Assembly (NCBI RefSeq): GCF_000787835.1
Contig: NZ_BBPP01000035.1
Coordinates: forward strand, 3,673-67,672
Direction: 5' to 3'
Origin: Streptacidiphilus melanogenes
GTDB taxonomy: Bacteria; Actinomycetota; Actinomycetes; Streptomycetales; Streptomycetaceae
Length of the DNA stretch: 64,000 bases
Shown: positions 52,063-60,235 of the stretch, piece by piece
Numbering within the stretch: the first letter of the stretch is position 1
Layout: each line of letters starts with the position of its first letter
The notes under the pieces: generated by a model
Told to the model about the DNA's origin: nothing
Databases searched by the model: none
Seen by the model: only the letters and a program-made list of their open reading frames with translations
Position numbers and translations under genes: made by a program

Positions 52063-53192
52063 GTCAGCCCCGCGGACTTGCAGGCGGCCTCGTACTGCGG
52101 GGTGCAGATCTGCGCGACGGTGTAGAGGCCGTCGGCGACGACCGTCTGCTTGATGTTGCTCGTGTTGACCAGGACCGGGGTCAGCAGGTCGGACGAGACG
52201 GTGTTGCCGGAGCCGTTCACCTTGGTCGAGCTCGCGATCGAGGTGATCGGCGCCCCGGTGAGCAGGTTCACGGCGATCTGGGCCGCGGCGTCGGCCTCGG
52301 GCTTGTAGGCCTTGTAGATCGTGAAGGACTGGGTGCCGGACACGATCCGCTGGATCGCGTCGAGCTGGGCGTCCTGGCCGGTGAGCGGCAGGTGGCTGAG
52401 CCCGGCGTTCTTCATCGAGGTCGCGATACCGGCGGCCATGCCGTCGTTGGCGGAGTAGAAGGCCGCGATGTTCGACGCGCCGAGCTGGTTGATCGCGGCG
52501 GTGGCCTTCTGGGCGGCGACGTCGGGCTTCCACAGGCCCGAGGCGTCGTAGGCGATGTCGACGTGGCCCTTGACCGCGCTCTGGAAGCCGGCCTTGAAGT
52601 CGCCGGCGTTGGGGTCGGCCGAGTCGCCGTCGATCTCGACGATCTTCGCGGACGGCGTGGCCTTGGAGCCCATGACGGCGAGCAGCCCGGTGCCCTGGAG
52701 GTGGCCGACCTTGACGTTGTCGAACGACACGTAGGCGTCGACCGGGCCCTGCGCGAGGCGGTCGTAGGCGACGACCTTGATGCCCTTGGCCTTGGCGGCC
52801 TCGACCGAGGACTTGATCTGCGCGGAGTCCTGCGCGTCGACGACGAGCACCTTGACGCCGGAGTTGATCATCGTGGTGGCCTGCTGTGCCTGCGTCTGGG
52901 CGCTGCCGCCCGCGTTGGCGTACTTGACGGTGACGTTGGGCGCGAGCGCCTTGACCTCGGCCTCGAACAGCGGCTTGTCGAACTGCTCGTAGCGGGTCGT
53001 GGTGTTCTCCGGCAGCAGCAGGCCGATGCTTCCGGTCGCGTTGGCCGCCGCCGCCGTACCCCCGGCCCCCGAGGCTGCGGGGGAGGACGAAGAAGAGGAG
53101 GAGCTCCCCGCCTTCCCGCACGCCGCCGCGGCCAGAACCAGCGAGACGACAGCGGTGGCGGTGACGGCGCTCTTGAGAGGGTGCTTGTTCAC
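52059..53192 (-). CDS. xylF: Sugar ABC substrate-binding lipoprotein, XylF-like
   Basis: A 377-aa periplasmic-binding-protein family 1 lipoprotein. Signal peptide with lipobox ending at Cys25 (AAACGKAG), Ser-rich linker 30-50, then IGLLLPENTTTRYEQFDKPLFEAEVKAL, INSGVKVLVVDAQDS, VAYDRLAQGP, VEIDGDSADPNAGDFKAGF and GQDAQLDAIQRIVSGTQSFTIYK, the XylF pattern. GTG at 53192 with AGGAAGG eight bases upstream. First gene of the operon; promoter lies in the 485-base gap upstream. Confidence 0.9.
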   Translation of the reverse strand: MNKHPLKSAVTATAVVSLVLAAAACGKAGSSSSSSSSPAASGAGGTAAAANATGSIGLLLPENTTTRYEQFDKPLFEAEVKALAPNVTVKYANAGGSAQTQAQQATTMINSGVKVLVVDAQDSAQIKSSVEAAKAKGIKVVAYDRLAQGPVDAYVSFDNVKVGHLQGTGLLAVMGSKATPSAKIVEIDGDSADPNAGDFKAGFQSAVKGHVDIAYDASGLWKPDVAAQKATAAINQLGASNIAAFYSANDGMAAGIATSMKNAGLSHLPLTGQDAQLDAIQRIVSGTQSFTIYKAYKPEADAAAQIAVNLLTGAPITSIASSTKVNGSGNTVSSDLLTPVLVNTSNIKQTVVADGLYTVAQICTPQYEAACKSAGLT

Positions 53193-53677
53193 GTGACGGC
53201 CTTCCTGGAACGGACTGCTTGATCTGAAACGCAGTACGGCCTTCCGATTGAAAGCCTCGCGCGCGAGGGCCCCTTCCGACACGCCCGGGCACGGGGTGAT
53301 ATTCGCCCGTTCGGCGTATTCATGTTCATGGCGACGTGTGCTTCCACCCTGGTGAAGGCCTTGATCGACGTCATCCAGCTCTGAAGGAGCCCACTCGGGG
53401 CCGCTCGCGGGCCGCCCGAGGCCGTCGGCCTCCGGGCGGGACGGGCGACGCGTCGGGAGCCTTCCCCGGCGCGCCGCCGGGGCTCGGGGGTGTGCGCCGG
53501 ATCCCCTGCGGGGCATCCCTGACGTGACGCCAGATTTTCCCTCATGGGTCGTCAAAGGCCGCAGAATCTCCGGTCGAAGGCCGTCTGCGCCATAGACATG
53601 ACACCTGTCGGGCCGTTAGTTTCCGGGTGGCCACGTCGTGGCTGGACTCCAGGTGACTGACCCCCGAGGGGATCACT
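53193..53677. other. 485-base divergent intergenic region
   Basis: Holds the promoters of the minus-strand xylF operon and of the plus-strand secreted protein. A near-perfect hairpin with a one-base bulge is at about 53412-53439 (CCGCCCGAGGCC / GGCCTCCGGGCGG). An A/T-richer patch at about 53300-53340 (ATATTCGCCCG, ATTCATGTTCATGG) is a candidate control region for the sugar operon. No open frame has a start or family match. Confidence 0.5.
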
Positions 53678-54634
53678 GTGCACATACGCATGTCCGGAAA
53701 CGTCGTCCGCGGCCTCGTCGCCCTCTCGCTCGCCGCCCTCGGCGCGGCCGGCCTCGCGACCGGAGCCGACGCGGCGCCCGCCCCCACGGCCCACGCGGCC
53801 GCCCCGCACCTCGGCATGAAGCCGATCGCCAAGGGATCCGTGCGCGTCGCCGCGAAGGCGAGCAGCTCGAACACCCTCACCGTGCGCTCCGCCGGCACTC
53901 AGGGCGTGGTCTCCCCGACGCCGCAGGTGTACCTGGTCTTCTGGGGTTCTCAGTGGGCCAGTGACCCGGCGGGCGTCGCGCCGGACCTCCAGGCGATGTT
54001 CAAGGGCCTGTACGGCAGCGCCGACACCTGGGGGACGATCCTCACCCAGTACTGCGAGGGCGTCGCGAAGGGCACCGCCACCTGCGGCAGCGGCGGCACC
54101 CACATCACCCACCCCGCCACCAGTCCGCTCGCCGGCGTCTGGTTCGACAACGCCAGCGCCGAGCCGTCCAGCCCGACCGCCGCGCAGATCGCCTCCGAGG
54201 CCGGCAAGGCCGCCGCGCACTTCGGCAACACGACGCAGACGCCGAACCTCAACGCGCAGTACGTCGTCGTCTCCGCGACCGGCACCCACCCGGACGGCTT
54301 CCCGAACTCGGGCTTCTGCGCCTGGCACGACAAGACGTCGAGCAGCTACGGAAACCTGGCCTACACCAATCTCCCCTACGTGCCCGACCTGGGCGTCGAC
54401 GCGTGCACCACGCTCACGGACGGCCGCATGCTCTCCGGCATCGAGTCGACCGAGACCCACGAGTACGCGGAGACCGTCACCGACTTCTGGCCCAGCATCG
54501 GCTGGAACGGAAGGAACGGGGAGGTCGGCGACGAGTGCGAGAACATGGACGCCTTCGTCCCGCTCAGCACCGGCAGCTTCGACCTGCAGGGCCTCTGGTC
54601 CAACAAGGCCAACGCCTGTGTGACCAAGGGCTGA
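53678..54634 (+). CDS. Secreted protein resembling EXORDIUM/Phi-1 family
   Basis: A 318-aa exported protein. Signal peptide (basic RMSGNVVR, hydrophobic 10-25, cleavage near Ala32-Ala33), disordered linker to about 80, and a folded part with VYLVFWGSQW (84-93), TWGTILTQYC (117-126), QYVVVSATGTHPDGF (194-208), FCAWHD (213-218), then DGRMLSGIESTETHEYAETVTD (248-269) and GEVGDECEN (281-289), ending LWSNKANACV. Six cysteines (126, 136, 214, 243, 287, 314) could form three disulfides. Spacing and motifs (VYL..WGS; DGM-type-S-x-HE-x-AE-x-T; final NACV) match the plant EXO/Phi-1 family as I remember it. HEYAE may bind metal. Confidence 0.75.
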   Translation: MHIRMSGNVVRGLVALSLAALGAAGLATGADAAPAPTAHAAAPHLGMKPIAKGSVRVAAKASSSNTLTVRSAGTQGVVSPTPQVYLVFWGSQWASDPAGVAPDLQAMFKGLYGSADTWGTILTQYCEGVAKGTATCGSGGTHITHPATSPLAGVWFDNASAEPSSPTAAQIASEAGKAAAHFGNTTQTPNLNAQYVVVSATGTHPDGFPNSGFCAWHDKTSSSYGNLAYTNLPYVPDLGVDACTTLTDGRMLSGIESTETHEYAETVTDFWPSIGWNGRNGEVGDECENMDAFVPLSTGSFDLQGLWSNKANACVTKG

Positions 54635-54695
54635 TCCCGGGCTGATCCCGGCGCCGGGCCCATGCGCTCGAGCGCGTGGACGCACGGACATGCGG

Positions 54696-54740
54696 GGGAG
54701 ACTCTGGGCCATTCAGAGTCTCCCTGCGGCTCTCTAGCGT
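54696..54740. promoter_or_regulatory. Perfect 11-bp inverted repeat overlapping a promoter
   Basis: GGGAGACTCTG (54696-54706) and CAGAGTCTCCC (54714-54724) with a seven-base centre. TTCAGA (54712-54717) and TAGCGT (54735-54740) are 17 bases apart and would be a promoter overlapped by the right arm. It is either the operator of the quinone oxidoreductase-araC operon or the terminator of the preceding gene. Confidence 0.55.
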
Positions 54741-54790
54741 GGATCGGGTCGACGGAACGGACCGTCGGCCCGACTCCCGGGGAGAGAACG

Positions 54791-55714
54791 ATGCGTGCAG
54801 TGATCCAGCAGTCCTTCGGCGGTCCCGAGGTGCTCCGCGTGGTGGAGACCGAGCGGCCGAAGCCGCGCTCGGGCGAGGTTCTGGTGCGGGTGCGGGCCAG
54901 CTCCGTCAACCCCGTCGACCTCGCGGTGCGTTCCGGCGCCTTCCCGTTGCTCGGCGAGCCGCCCTTCGGCGTCGGCTGGGACGTCTCCGGCGAGGTCGTC
55001 GAGGCCGGGCCCGGCGCCCGTTACGAGGTGGGCGAGGAGGTCTACGGGATGCCGTTCTTCCCGCGGGCCGCGACCGGCTACGCCGAGTACCTCGCCGCCC
55101 CCTCGCGGCAGTTCGCCCGCAAGCCCGCCACGATCGACCACGTGCACGCGGCCGCCCTGCCGCTGGCCGTGCTGACGGCCTGGCAGGGCCTGGTCGACGG
55201 GGCCGGGTTGGGGGAGGGCGACCGCGTCCTGATCCACCGCGCGGCAGGCGGAGTCGGCCACCTCGCGGTCCAGGTCGCCAAGGCGCGCGGCGCCCACGTC
55301 ATCGCCCTCGGCAGCGAGGAGCGGCGTGAGTTCCTGACCGGGCTGGGTGCGGACGAGGTGATCGACTACCGCTCGGTCGACTTCGCCGAGGCCGTCCGTG
55401 ACGTCGACGTGGTCTTCGACTCCACCGCGCAGGGCGACCGCTCGCTCGCGGTGCTGCGCCCCGGCGGGACGCTGGTCAGCATCCTCGAGCACGGCGACGC
55501 CGCTCTCGCGGAGCGGGTCAAGGCGGCGGGCCACCGCTTCAAGGGTGTCTCGGTGGAGCCGGACTACGCCGCGCTGGAGGCCGTCGCCGCCCTGGTGGAC
55601 GCCGGGCGGATCCGGCCCTTCGTCCAGCAGACGTTCCCGCTCGAGGACGCGGCGAAGGCGCACGAGGCTGTGGCCACCGGACACGTCCAGGGCAAGATCG
55701 TCCTGACGGTCTGA
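54791..55714 (+). CDS. Zinc-independent quinone oxidoreductase (MDR superfamily)
   Basis: A 307-aa medium-chain dehydrogenase-like protein. MRAVIQQSFGGPEVLRVVE start, SSVNPVDLAVRSGAFP, then cofactor-binding HRAAGGVGHLAVQVAKARGAHVIALGS with the AxxGxxxxA Rossmann pattern. No structural zinc ligands. Acts as NADPH:quinone or enone reductase. ATG with GGAGAG upstream. AraC gene follows 44 bases later in the same direction. Confidence 0.92.
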   Translation: MRAVIQQSFGGPEVLRVVETERPKPRSGEVLVRVRASSVNPVDLAVRSGAFPLLGEPPFGVGWDVSGEVVEAGPGARYEVGEEVYGMPFFPRAATGYAEYLAAPSRQFARKPATIDHVHAAALPLAVLTAWQGLVDGAGLGEGDRVLIHRAAGGVGHLAVQVAKARGAHVIALGSEERREFLTGLGADEVIDYRSVDFAEAVRDVDVVFDSTAQGDRSLAVLRPGGTLVSILEHGDAALAERVKAAGHRFKGVSVEPDYAALEAVAALVDAGRIRPFVQQTFPLEDAAKAHEAVATGHVQGKIVLTV

Positions 55715-55758
55715 GACCGGCCCCGCCCGGGGTCCGCAAGGCGATCAGGAGCAACGCG

Positions 55759-56703
55759 ATGGACATCCTCACCGAGGCGCTCGCCTCCATGCGGACCGCG
55801 AGCCCCGCGTCCGTGCGGACGGACGGGCGGGCGCCCTGGGCGTTGCGCCTGCCGCCCGTGGCCGGAGCAGGGTTCCACGTGGTGCTGCACGGCACCTGCT
55901 GGCTGCTGCCGGCCGACGACAGCCGGAGCGCGTATCCGCCGATCGCGCTCGGGCCGGGGGACGTGATCTTCCTGCGGGACGGACGGGCGCACGTGCTCGC
56001 CGACGATCCGGCGACCACGCCCACCACCCCGACGCCCGCGCAGGTCGAGGCGTCCACGCCGATCGGGAGGGTGCGACTCGGCGGGGACGGGGCCGAGGCG
56101 AGCCTGCTGTGTGGGAACTACCACCTGGACCAGGTGCGGCCGCACCCGATGCTCGCGCACTTTCCTGAGGTGATCCACCTTCCGGCCAGACCGGGCCGCC
56201 ACCCGGAGCTCGCCGCCGCCGTCCAGCTGCTCGGGGCGGAGCTGGAGCGGCCGCGGATCGGTTCGGACGGCATCGTGCCCGCCCTGATCGACTCGCTGCT
56301 CCTCTACATCCTGCGGGCCTGGTTGGACGAGCAGCCCCCCGCGGAGGCGCGTGGCTGGATCGCGGCGCTCTCCGATCCCGGCGTGGCGCCGGTTCTCGCC
56401 GCGATGCACGGCTCCCCGGCGGAGGGCTGGACGGTCCAGTCGCTCGCCGAGGTGGCCGGGCTCTCCCGCGCCGCGTTCGCACGCCGGTTCACCACGATGG
56501 TCGGCGAGCCGCCGCTCGCCTATCTGACCCGCTGGCGGATGACCCGTGCGGCCGCCCTGCTCCGGGAGGGCGACCTGCCGCTCAGTGCGGTGGCGGCGCG
56601 CACCGGCTACGGCAGCGAGTTCGCCTTCGGCAAGGCGTTCAAGCGCGAGTTCGGCCGGGCGCCGGGGGTCTACCGAAGGGAGGCGTTGACGGCAAACAAC
56701 TAA
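55759..56703 (+). CDS. AraC-family regulator with cupin domain
   Basis: A 314-aa regulator. The N-terminal cupin-like domain (about 25-175) starts FHVVLHGTCWLLP and has GPGDVIFLRDGRAHVLAD; the C-terminal HTH_18 (about 215-312) has WTVQSLAEVAGLSRAAFARRFTTMVGEPPLAYLTRWRMTRAAALLREGDLPLSAVAARTGYGSEFAFGKAFKREFG. AGGAG precedes the ATG. Likely controls the quinone oxidoreductase upstream. Confidence 0.92.
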   Translation: MDILTEALASMRTASPASVRTDGRAPWALRLPPVAGAGFHVVLHGTCWLLPADDSRSAYPPIALGPGDVIFLRDGRAHVLADDPATTPTTPTPAQVEASTPIGRVRLGGDGAEASLLCGNYHLDQVRPHPMLAHFPEVIHLPARPGRHPELAAAVQLLGAELERPRIGSDGIVPALIDSLLLYILRAWLDEQPPAEARGWIAALSDPGVAPVLAAMHGSPAEGWTVQSLAEVAGLSRAAFARRFTTMVGEPPLAYLTRWRMTRAAALLREGDLPLSAVAARTGYGSEFAFGKAFKREFGRAPGVYRREALTANN

Positions 56704-56707
56704 GCGC

Positions 56708-56720
56708 GCATACTAAATGC
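56708..56720. promoter_or_regulatory. Leaderless promoter and possible MarR half-site
   Basis: GCATACTAAATGC: inverted GCAT/ATGC with five-base centre, ending at the base before the ATG. CATACT within it lies six bases before the start codon, matching the leaderless arrangement seen elsewhere in the window. Confidence 0.45.
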
Positions 56721-57176
56721 ATGCTGACTCTCGGGCGTACGACGCAGATCTCCAGCGCGGCTCCGGCCGCCTTCTTCGACCGCTGGGCCGACATGGCCAC
56801 CTGGCCCGAATGGAACGCGGACACCGAGTGGGTCCGCCTCGACGGGCCGTTCGCGGCCGGAAGCACGGGCGTGCTGAAGCCCAAGGGCGGCCCGAAAACG
56901 AAGTTCGTCATCACCGAGCTCACCGACCGCGTGTTCGTCGACGTCTCGCTGCTGGCCGGCGCACGGCTGACCTTCCATCACGCCATCGCGCCCACCGCGG
57001 CCGGCGGCAGTGAGGTCAGCGTGACGGTGACCCTGGGCGGGCCGCTGGCGCGCCTGTGGAACCTGATCCTCGGCAAGGGCATCGCGGCGTCCCTCGACCG
57101 GGACCTGGCCGCGCTCGCCCGGGTGGCCGAGGCGGCCCTGGCCGGGGGTTCGCGCGCGACGACGGACGCGGCGTGA
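56721..57176 (+). CDS. SRPBCC-family protein
   Basis: A 151-aa START/Bet v 1-like protein: ISSAAPAAFFDRWADMATWPEWNADTEWVRLDGPFAAGSTGVLKPKGGPKTKFVITEL. Such proteins bind hydrophobic ligands or act as cyclases. No Shine-Dalgarno; leaderless start likely. Its stop overlaps the marR start as GTGA. Confidence 0.9.
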   Translation: MLTLGRTTQISSAAPAAFFDRWADMATWPEWNADTEWVRLDGPFAAGSTGVLKPKGGPKTKFVITELTDRVFVDVSLLAGARLTFHHAIAPTAAGGSEVSVTVTLGGPLARLWNLILGKGIAASLDRDLAALARVAEAALAGGSRATTDAA

Positions 57177-57634
57177 GCCGCGAGGGTCTGCAGACGCGCT
57201 TCGGCTCCGCGGAGGAGAGCCCCGGGCTGCTGCTGTGGCAGGTCACCAACCGCTGGCAGGCGGCCCAGCGGGCGGCGCTGAAGCCCTACGGCCTGACGCA
57301 TGTGCAGTTCGTGCTGCTGGCGGCGCTGACCTACCTGGCAGCGGACGGTCCGGTGACCCAGAAGGCGCTGGCGGACCAGGCGGCGACCGACCCGATGATG
57401 ACGTCCCAGGTGCTGCGCGCGCTGGAGGGACAGGGGCTTGTCCGGCGGCTGGCCCACCCCCACGACAAGCGGGCGCGCGCCCTGGAGGTCACCGAGGAGG
57501 GGCGCGCGCTGGCCAACCGGGCCGTCCAGGCGGTCGAGGCGTGCGACGCCGAGTTCTTCGCCGTGCTGGGGGAGCAGGGCAAGGGAGCTCCGGACGCGTT
57601 CACCCGGGCCCTGCGCGCGCTGTCCGGCCGCTGA
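57173..57634 (+). CDS. MarR-family regulator
   Basis: A 153-aa regulator: LLLWQVTNRWQAAQRAALKPYGLTHVQFVLLAALTYLAADGPVTQKALADQAATDPMMTSQVLRALEGQGLVRRLAHPHDKRARALEVTEEGRALA has the full MarR winged helix with D-KRAR wing. GTG start within the SRPBCC stop. It probably represses its own operon by way of the dyad at 56708. Confidence 0.92.
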   Translation: MSREGLQTRFGSAEESPGLLLWQVTNRWQAAQRAALKPYGLTHVQFVLLAALTYLAADGPVTQKALADQAATDPMMTSQVLRALEGQGLVRRLAHPHDKRARALEVTEEGRALANRAVQAVEACDAEFFAVLGEQGKGAPDAFTRALRALSGR

Positions 57635-57720
57635 GGCGGTCCGCCGGACGGTTCACGGGCCTCGATCGGCTCTGATCCGAGCCGGGCGGACGCCGGCCGT
57701 CGTCCCCGCCTGTCCCCGAT

Positions 57721-57758
57721 CGTCGTCTCAAAGCCCAGGTCAGAGGTGTGAGACGACG
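57721..57758. terminator. Inverted repeat, probable terminator
   Basis: Perfect ten-base arms CGTCGTCTCA / TGAGACGACG with an 18-base loop, between convergent marR and the XRE/DUF2690 gene. Confidence 0.55.
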
Positions 57759-57889
57759 GCATGGGCGTCTCACCGGCCCTTCGGGGGCGAGCGCCCCCTC
57801 GAAACTCGTGCAGAGTGGTCCACGACGCGGGACGTCCGGGCAGCACGGGGGTACTGCCCGGGCGCCGCGCTTCGATGCCGGCCCGCCGC

Positions 57890-58834
57890 TCACGACGTGG
57901 GGGCGGTGAACTCCGGGGTGCACACGGCGACGTGGAGGTTGCTCTGCGGGGTGCCGCAGACCTTGAGGCCGATGGTCGAGTCGCTCGCGTCGACCATCAT
58001 CGAGTAGTTGTCGTAGCCCCAGTGGACCAGGGCCTGCTGCCGCTCGCCGCTGGTCGTGATGATGGTGGCGAAGTCCCCGGGCCCGGCGTTGGTCAGGGCG
58101 CCCCAGGCGGCGTGGCAGCGCGCGCTGTAGTGGAGATAGATGATGATCTTGCCCACATGGCCGGTGGTCAGTGTCTTGTCGTCCTTCACGCAGCCGGTCG
58201 ACTGGGGGTCCCTGCCGGAGCAGCCGGAACCCGTGCACGGCGGCAGGGTGGAGGCCGCCGACGGCGTGCGGGTCCCGGTGGACTGGGAACCGGGCGCGGC
58301 GACGTACGCGCCGACCGCCGCGCCCACCAGCGCCGAGAGCGCGGACACGAGCGCGGTGCGCAGGTGACGCCGCCAGCCTCCGGTGCGGACCGGATCGGGC
58401 CCGGGCGCGGGGGCCGCCGGTTCCGCGGTCATGGGTGACACCGGCACAGCCGCGACGGCCGGGGCGGCAACGACGGGGGCAGCGGCCGGGACGGCGGCGG
58501 GAGCGGCCGGGGCGCTGACGGCCGCCGGTTCGACCAGGAGCGGCGCGTCGGTCTCCGTCTCGCGCAGCGCCTGCTCCAGCAGCGGCCTGAGCAGGCGGGC
58601 GTTCTCGTCGACCGCGACGGCGAGACTCTCCAGCGCCTGCTCGGTGATCAGCCGCTTGCCGTTGAACCAGCGCTCCCACGACGCCTTGCTGTAGTGCGTG
58701 CGCGCGCCGACCTGAGTGAGCGACAGCCCGCTGCGGTCCTTGATGGCGCGCAACTCCTCGGTCAGCCGCCGAGAGTTGCCGCGCACATCATCCGGTATCG
58801 GCCGCCAGTTCCCGCCCACGGTCGACTCACTCAC
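57890..58834 (-). CDS. Membrane-anchored XRE regulator with DUF2690 domain
   Basis: A 314-aa protein. Cytoplasmic HTH at about residues 20-75 (LTEELRAIKDRSGLSLTQVGARTHYSKASWERWFNGKRLITEQALESLA), Ala/Pro linker to 155, transmembrane 158-180, and an extracytoplasmic DUF2690 (200-305) with six cysteines (200, 205, 215, 240, 293, 305) and the GKIIIYLHYSARCHAAWG core. It joins a DNA-binding domain directly to an outside sensor through one membrane helix. What it senses is unknown. Confidence 0.9.
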   Translation of the reverse strand: MSESTVGGNWRPIPDDVRGNSRRLTEELRAIKDRSGLSLTQVGARTHYSKASWERWFNGKRLITEQALESLAVAVDENARLLRPLLEQALRETETDAPLLVEPAAVSAPAAPAAVPAAAPVVAAPAVAAVPVSPMTAEPAAPAPGPDPVRTGGWRRHLRTALVSALSALVGAAVGAYVAAPGSQSTGTRTPSAASTLPPCTGSGCSGRDPQSTGCVKDDKTLTTGHVGKIIIYLHYSARCHAAWGALTNAGPGDFATIITTSGERQQALVHWGYDNYSMMVDASDSTIGLKVCGTPQSNLHVAVCTPEFTAPTS

Positions 58835-58915
58835 TTTCCAGTTTGAAGGGGACGCAACAGTCTCCCACAGCCGGAACGTGCGACAGCGTGACCAGGGGAC
58901 TCCGGCCGGTTCGGG

Positions 58916-59938
58916 TCAGACGGGGCTGAGCGCGTCGACGTGGCCGCTGCCGCGCGCCGACATGGCCAGCTCGCCGAGCCCCTTGGCGGTGCAGTTCTCC
59001 GGGCTGTCCGCCGCCTGGACCGGCAGGCCGAGGCGCCGCTCCAACTGGGCGCACAGCCAAAGGTCGCGGGCGCCGCCGCCGGTCAGCACCAGTCCGTGGT
59101 CGGTGATGTCGGCGCTCAGTTCCGTGGGACAGCGGGTCAGCAGGCCGCCCATGCCCTGCACGATGGCCTCGACCACCGGGAGGACGGCCGCGTGCACCTC
59201 CGCGGCGGTGAACCGCGCCAGCACGGGCGTCCCGAACTCGGTGCGCCGCCCCTTCACCTCGACGGAGTCGGCCTCGGGGTGCCCGGCCGCGATCCGCAAC
59301 TGCTCGGCGGCCACCGGACCGAGGTCGATCCGCCGGCTCCGGCGCGCCCAACTGGTCAGCGCGCGGTCCAGGGCCAGGCCCGCGACCGGGAGCGAGGTGG
59401 CGCTGACGATCCGTCCGAACGCGAAGACGGCCATGTCGGTGGTGCCGGCGCCGAGGTCGACGACCATGCTGCCGCTCTCCCGCCCGATCTCGATACCGGC
59501 GCCGACCGCCGCCGCCAGCGGCGCCGGGACGGTCACGGTCCGGGCCGCGCCCGCCTGCACCACCGCCTGCTCCAGCGCCTTCAGGTGGATGCCGTGGCTC
59601 TCCACGGGAACGGCCGTAGCCACGCTCGGGCGCAGCGCGAAGCGGCTCGGCCGGGCCGTGTCGATCGCGTGGCGGGCCAGTACCCGGGCCGCCTCGAAGT
59701 CGGTGACCGCACCGGCGTGGATCGGACTGACCGTGTCCATCCCCGGCGGGGTGCGGCCGGTCATCTTCTGGGCGTTCTCGCCGAAGGCGAAGGCGACCCC
59801 GCGGTTCAGGTCGTAGGCGACCACTGACGGCTCGTCGAAGACGACACCCTGGCGGGGCCGCCACACACGGACCCGGGAGGTGCCCAGGTCCAGGGCGATC
59901 AGACGGTCCGCCACGGCGCGGCTGACGGCATTGCTCAC
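58916..59938 (-). CDS. MreB-like actin-family protein
   Basis: A 340-aa actin-fold protein. Phosphate-1 IALDLGTSRVRVW near residue 15, connect/phosphate-2 MVVDLGAGTTDMAVFAFG near 160, and adenosine motif LVLTGGGARDLWL near 290. Streptomyces MreB and Mbl act in spore-wall synthesis; this is a third, divergent form, outside any mre cluster (no mreC, mreD or pbp2 nearby). GTG at 59938 follows GAGGGG. Divergent from a SpoIIE-type phosphatase across 297 bases. Confidence 0.85.
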   Translation of the reverse strand: MSNAVSRAVADRLIALDLGTSRVRVWRPRQGVVFDEPSVVAYDLNRGVAFAFGENAQKMTGRTPPGMDTVSPIHAGAVTDFEAARVLARHAIDTARPSRFALRPSVATAVPVESHGIHLKALEQAVVQAGAARTVTVPAPLAAAVGAGIEIGRESGSMVVDLGAGTTDMAVFAFGRIVSATSLPVAGLALDRALTSWARRSRRIDLGPVAAEQLRIAAGHPEADSVEVKGRRTEFGTPVLARFTAAEVHAAVLPVVEAIVQGMGGLLTRCPTELSADITDHGLVLTGGGARDLWLCAQLERRLGLPVQAADSPENCTAKGLGELAMSARGSGHVDALSPV

Positions 59939-60235
59939 AACGACCCCTCTTCTGCATCCGCGGCTGCTGCCACGGCCGCTTGGGCGTGGACATGGCTTCG
60001 GCCGACATCGGAACGGCCGCCGGGGGACGGTCCTCGGCGAAACAGCTGAGCGACCGTCAGATCGGCGTTTCTCCTCCATCCAGCGGCCTGCGTGCCGCGG
60101 CTGCATCCCGGGGCCGCTGAACGAGGGAGCCGGGCCCCGCCGGGGGCCTCCCGGGCCCGTGGCGCAAGTCGCCGACCGGGTGACGGGGTCCGCCGAACAG
60201 TGGCGTCCGGCGCCCGACCGCGTGATGATCGGATC

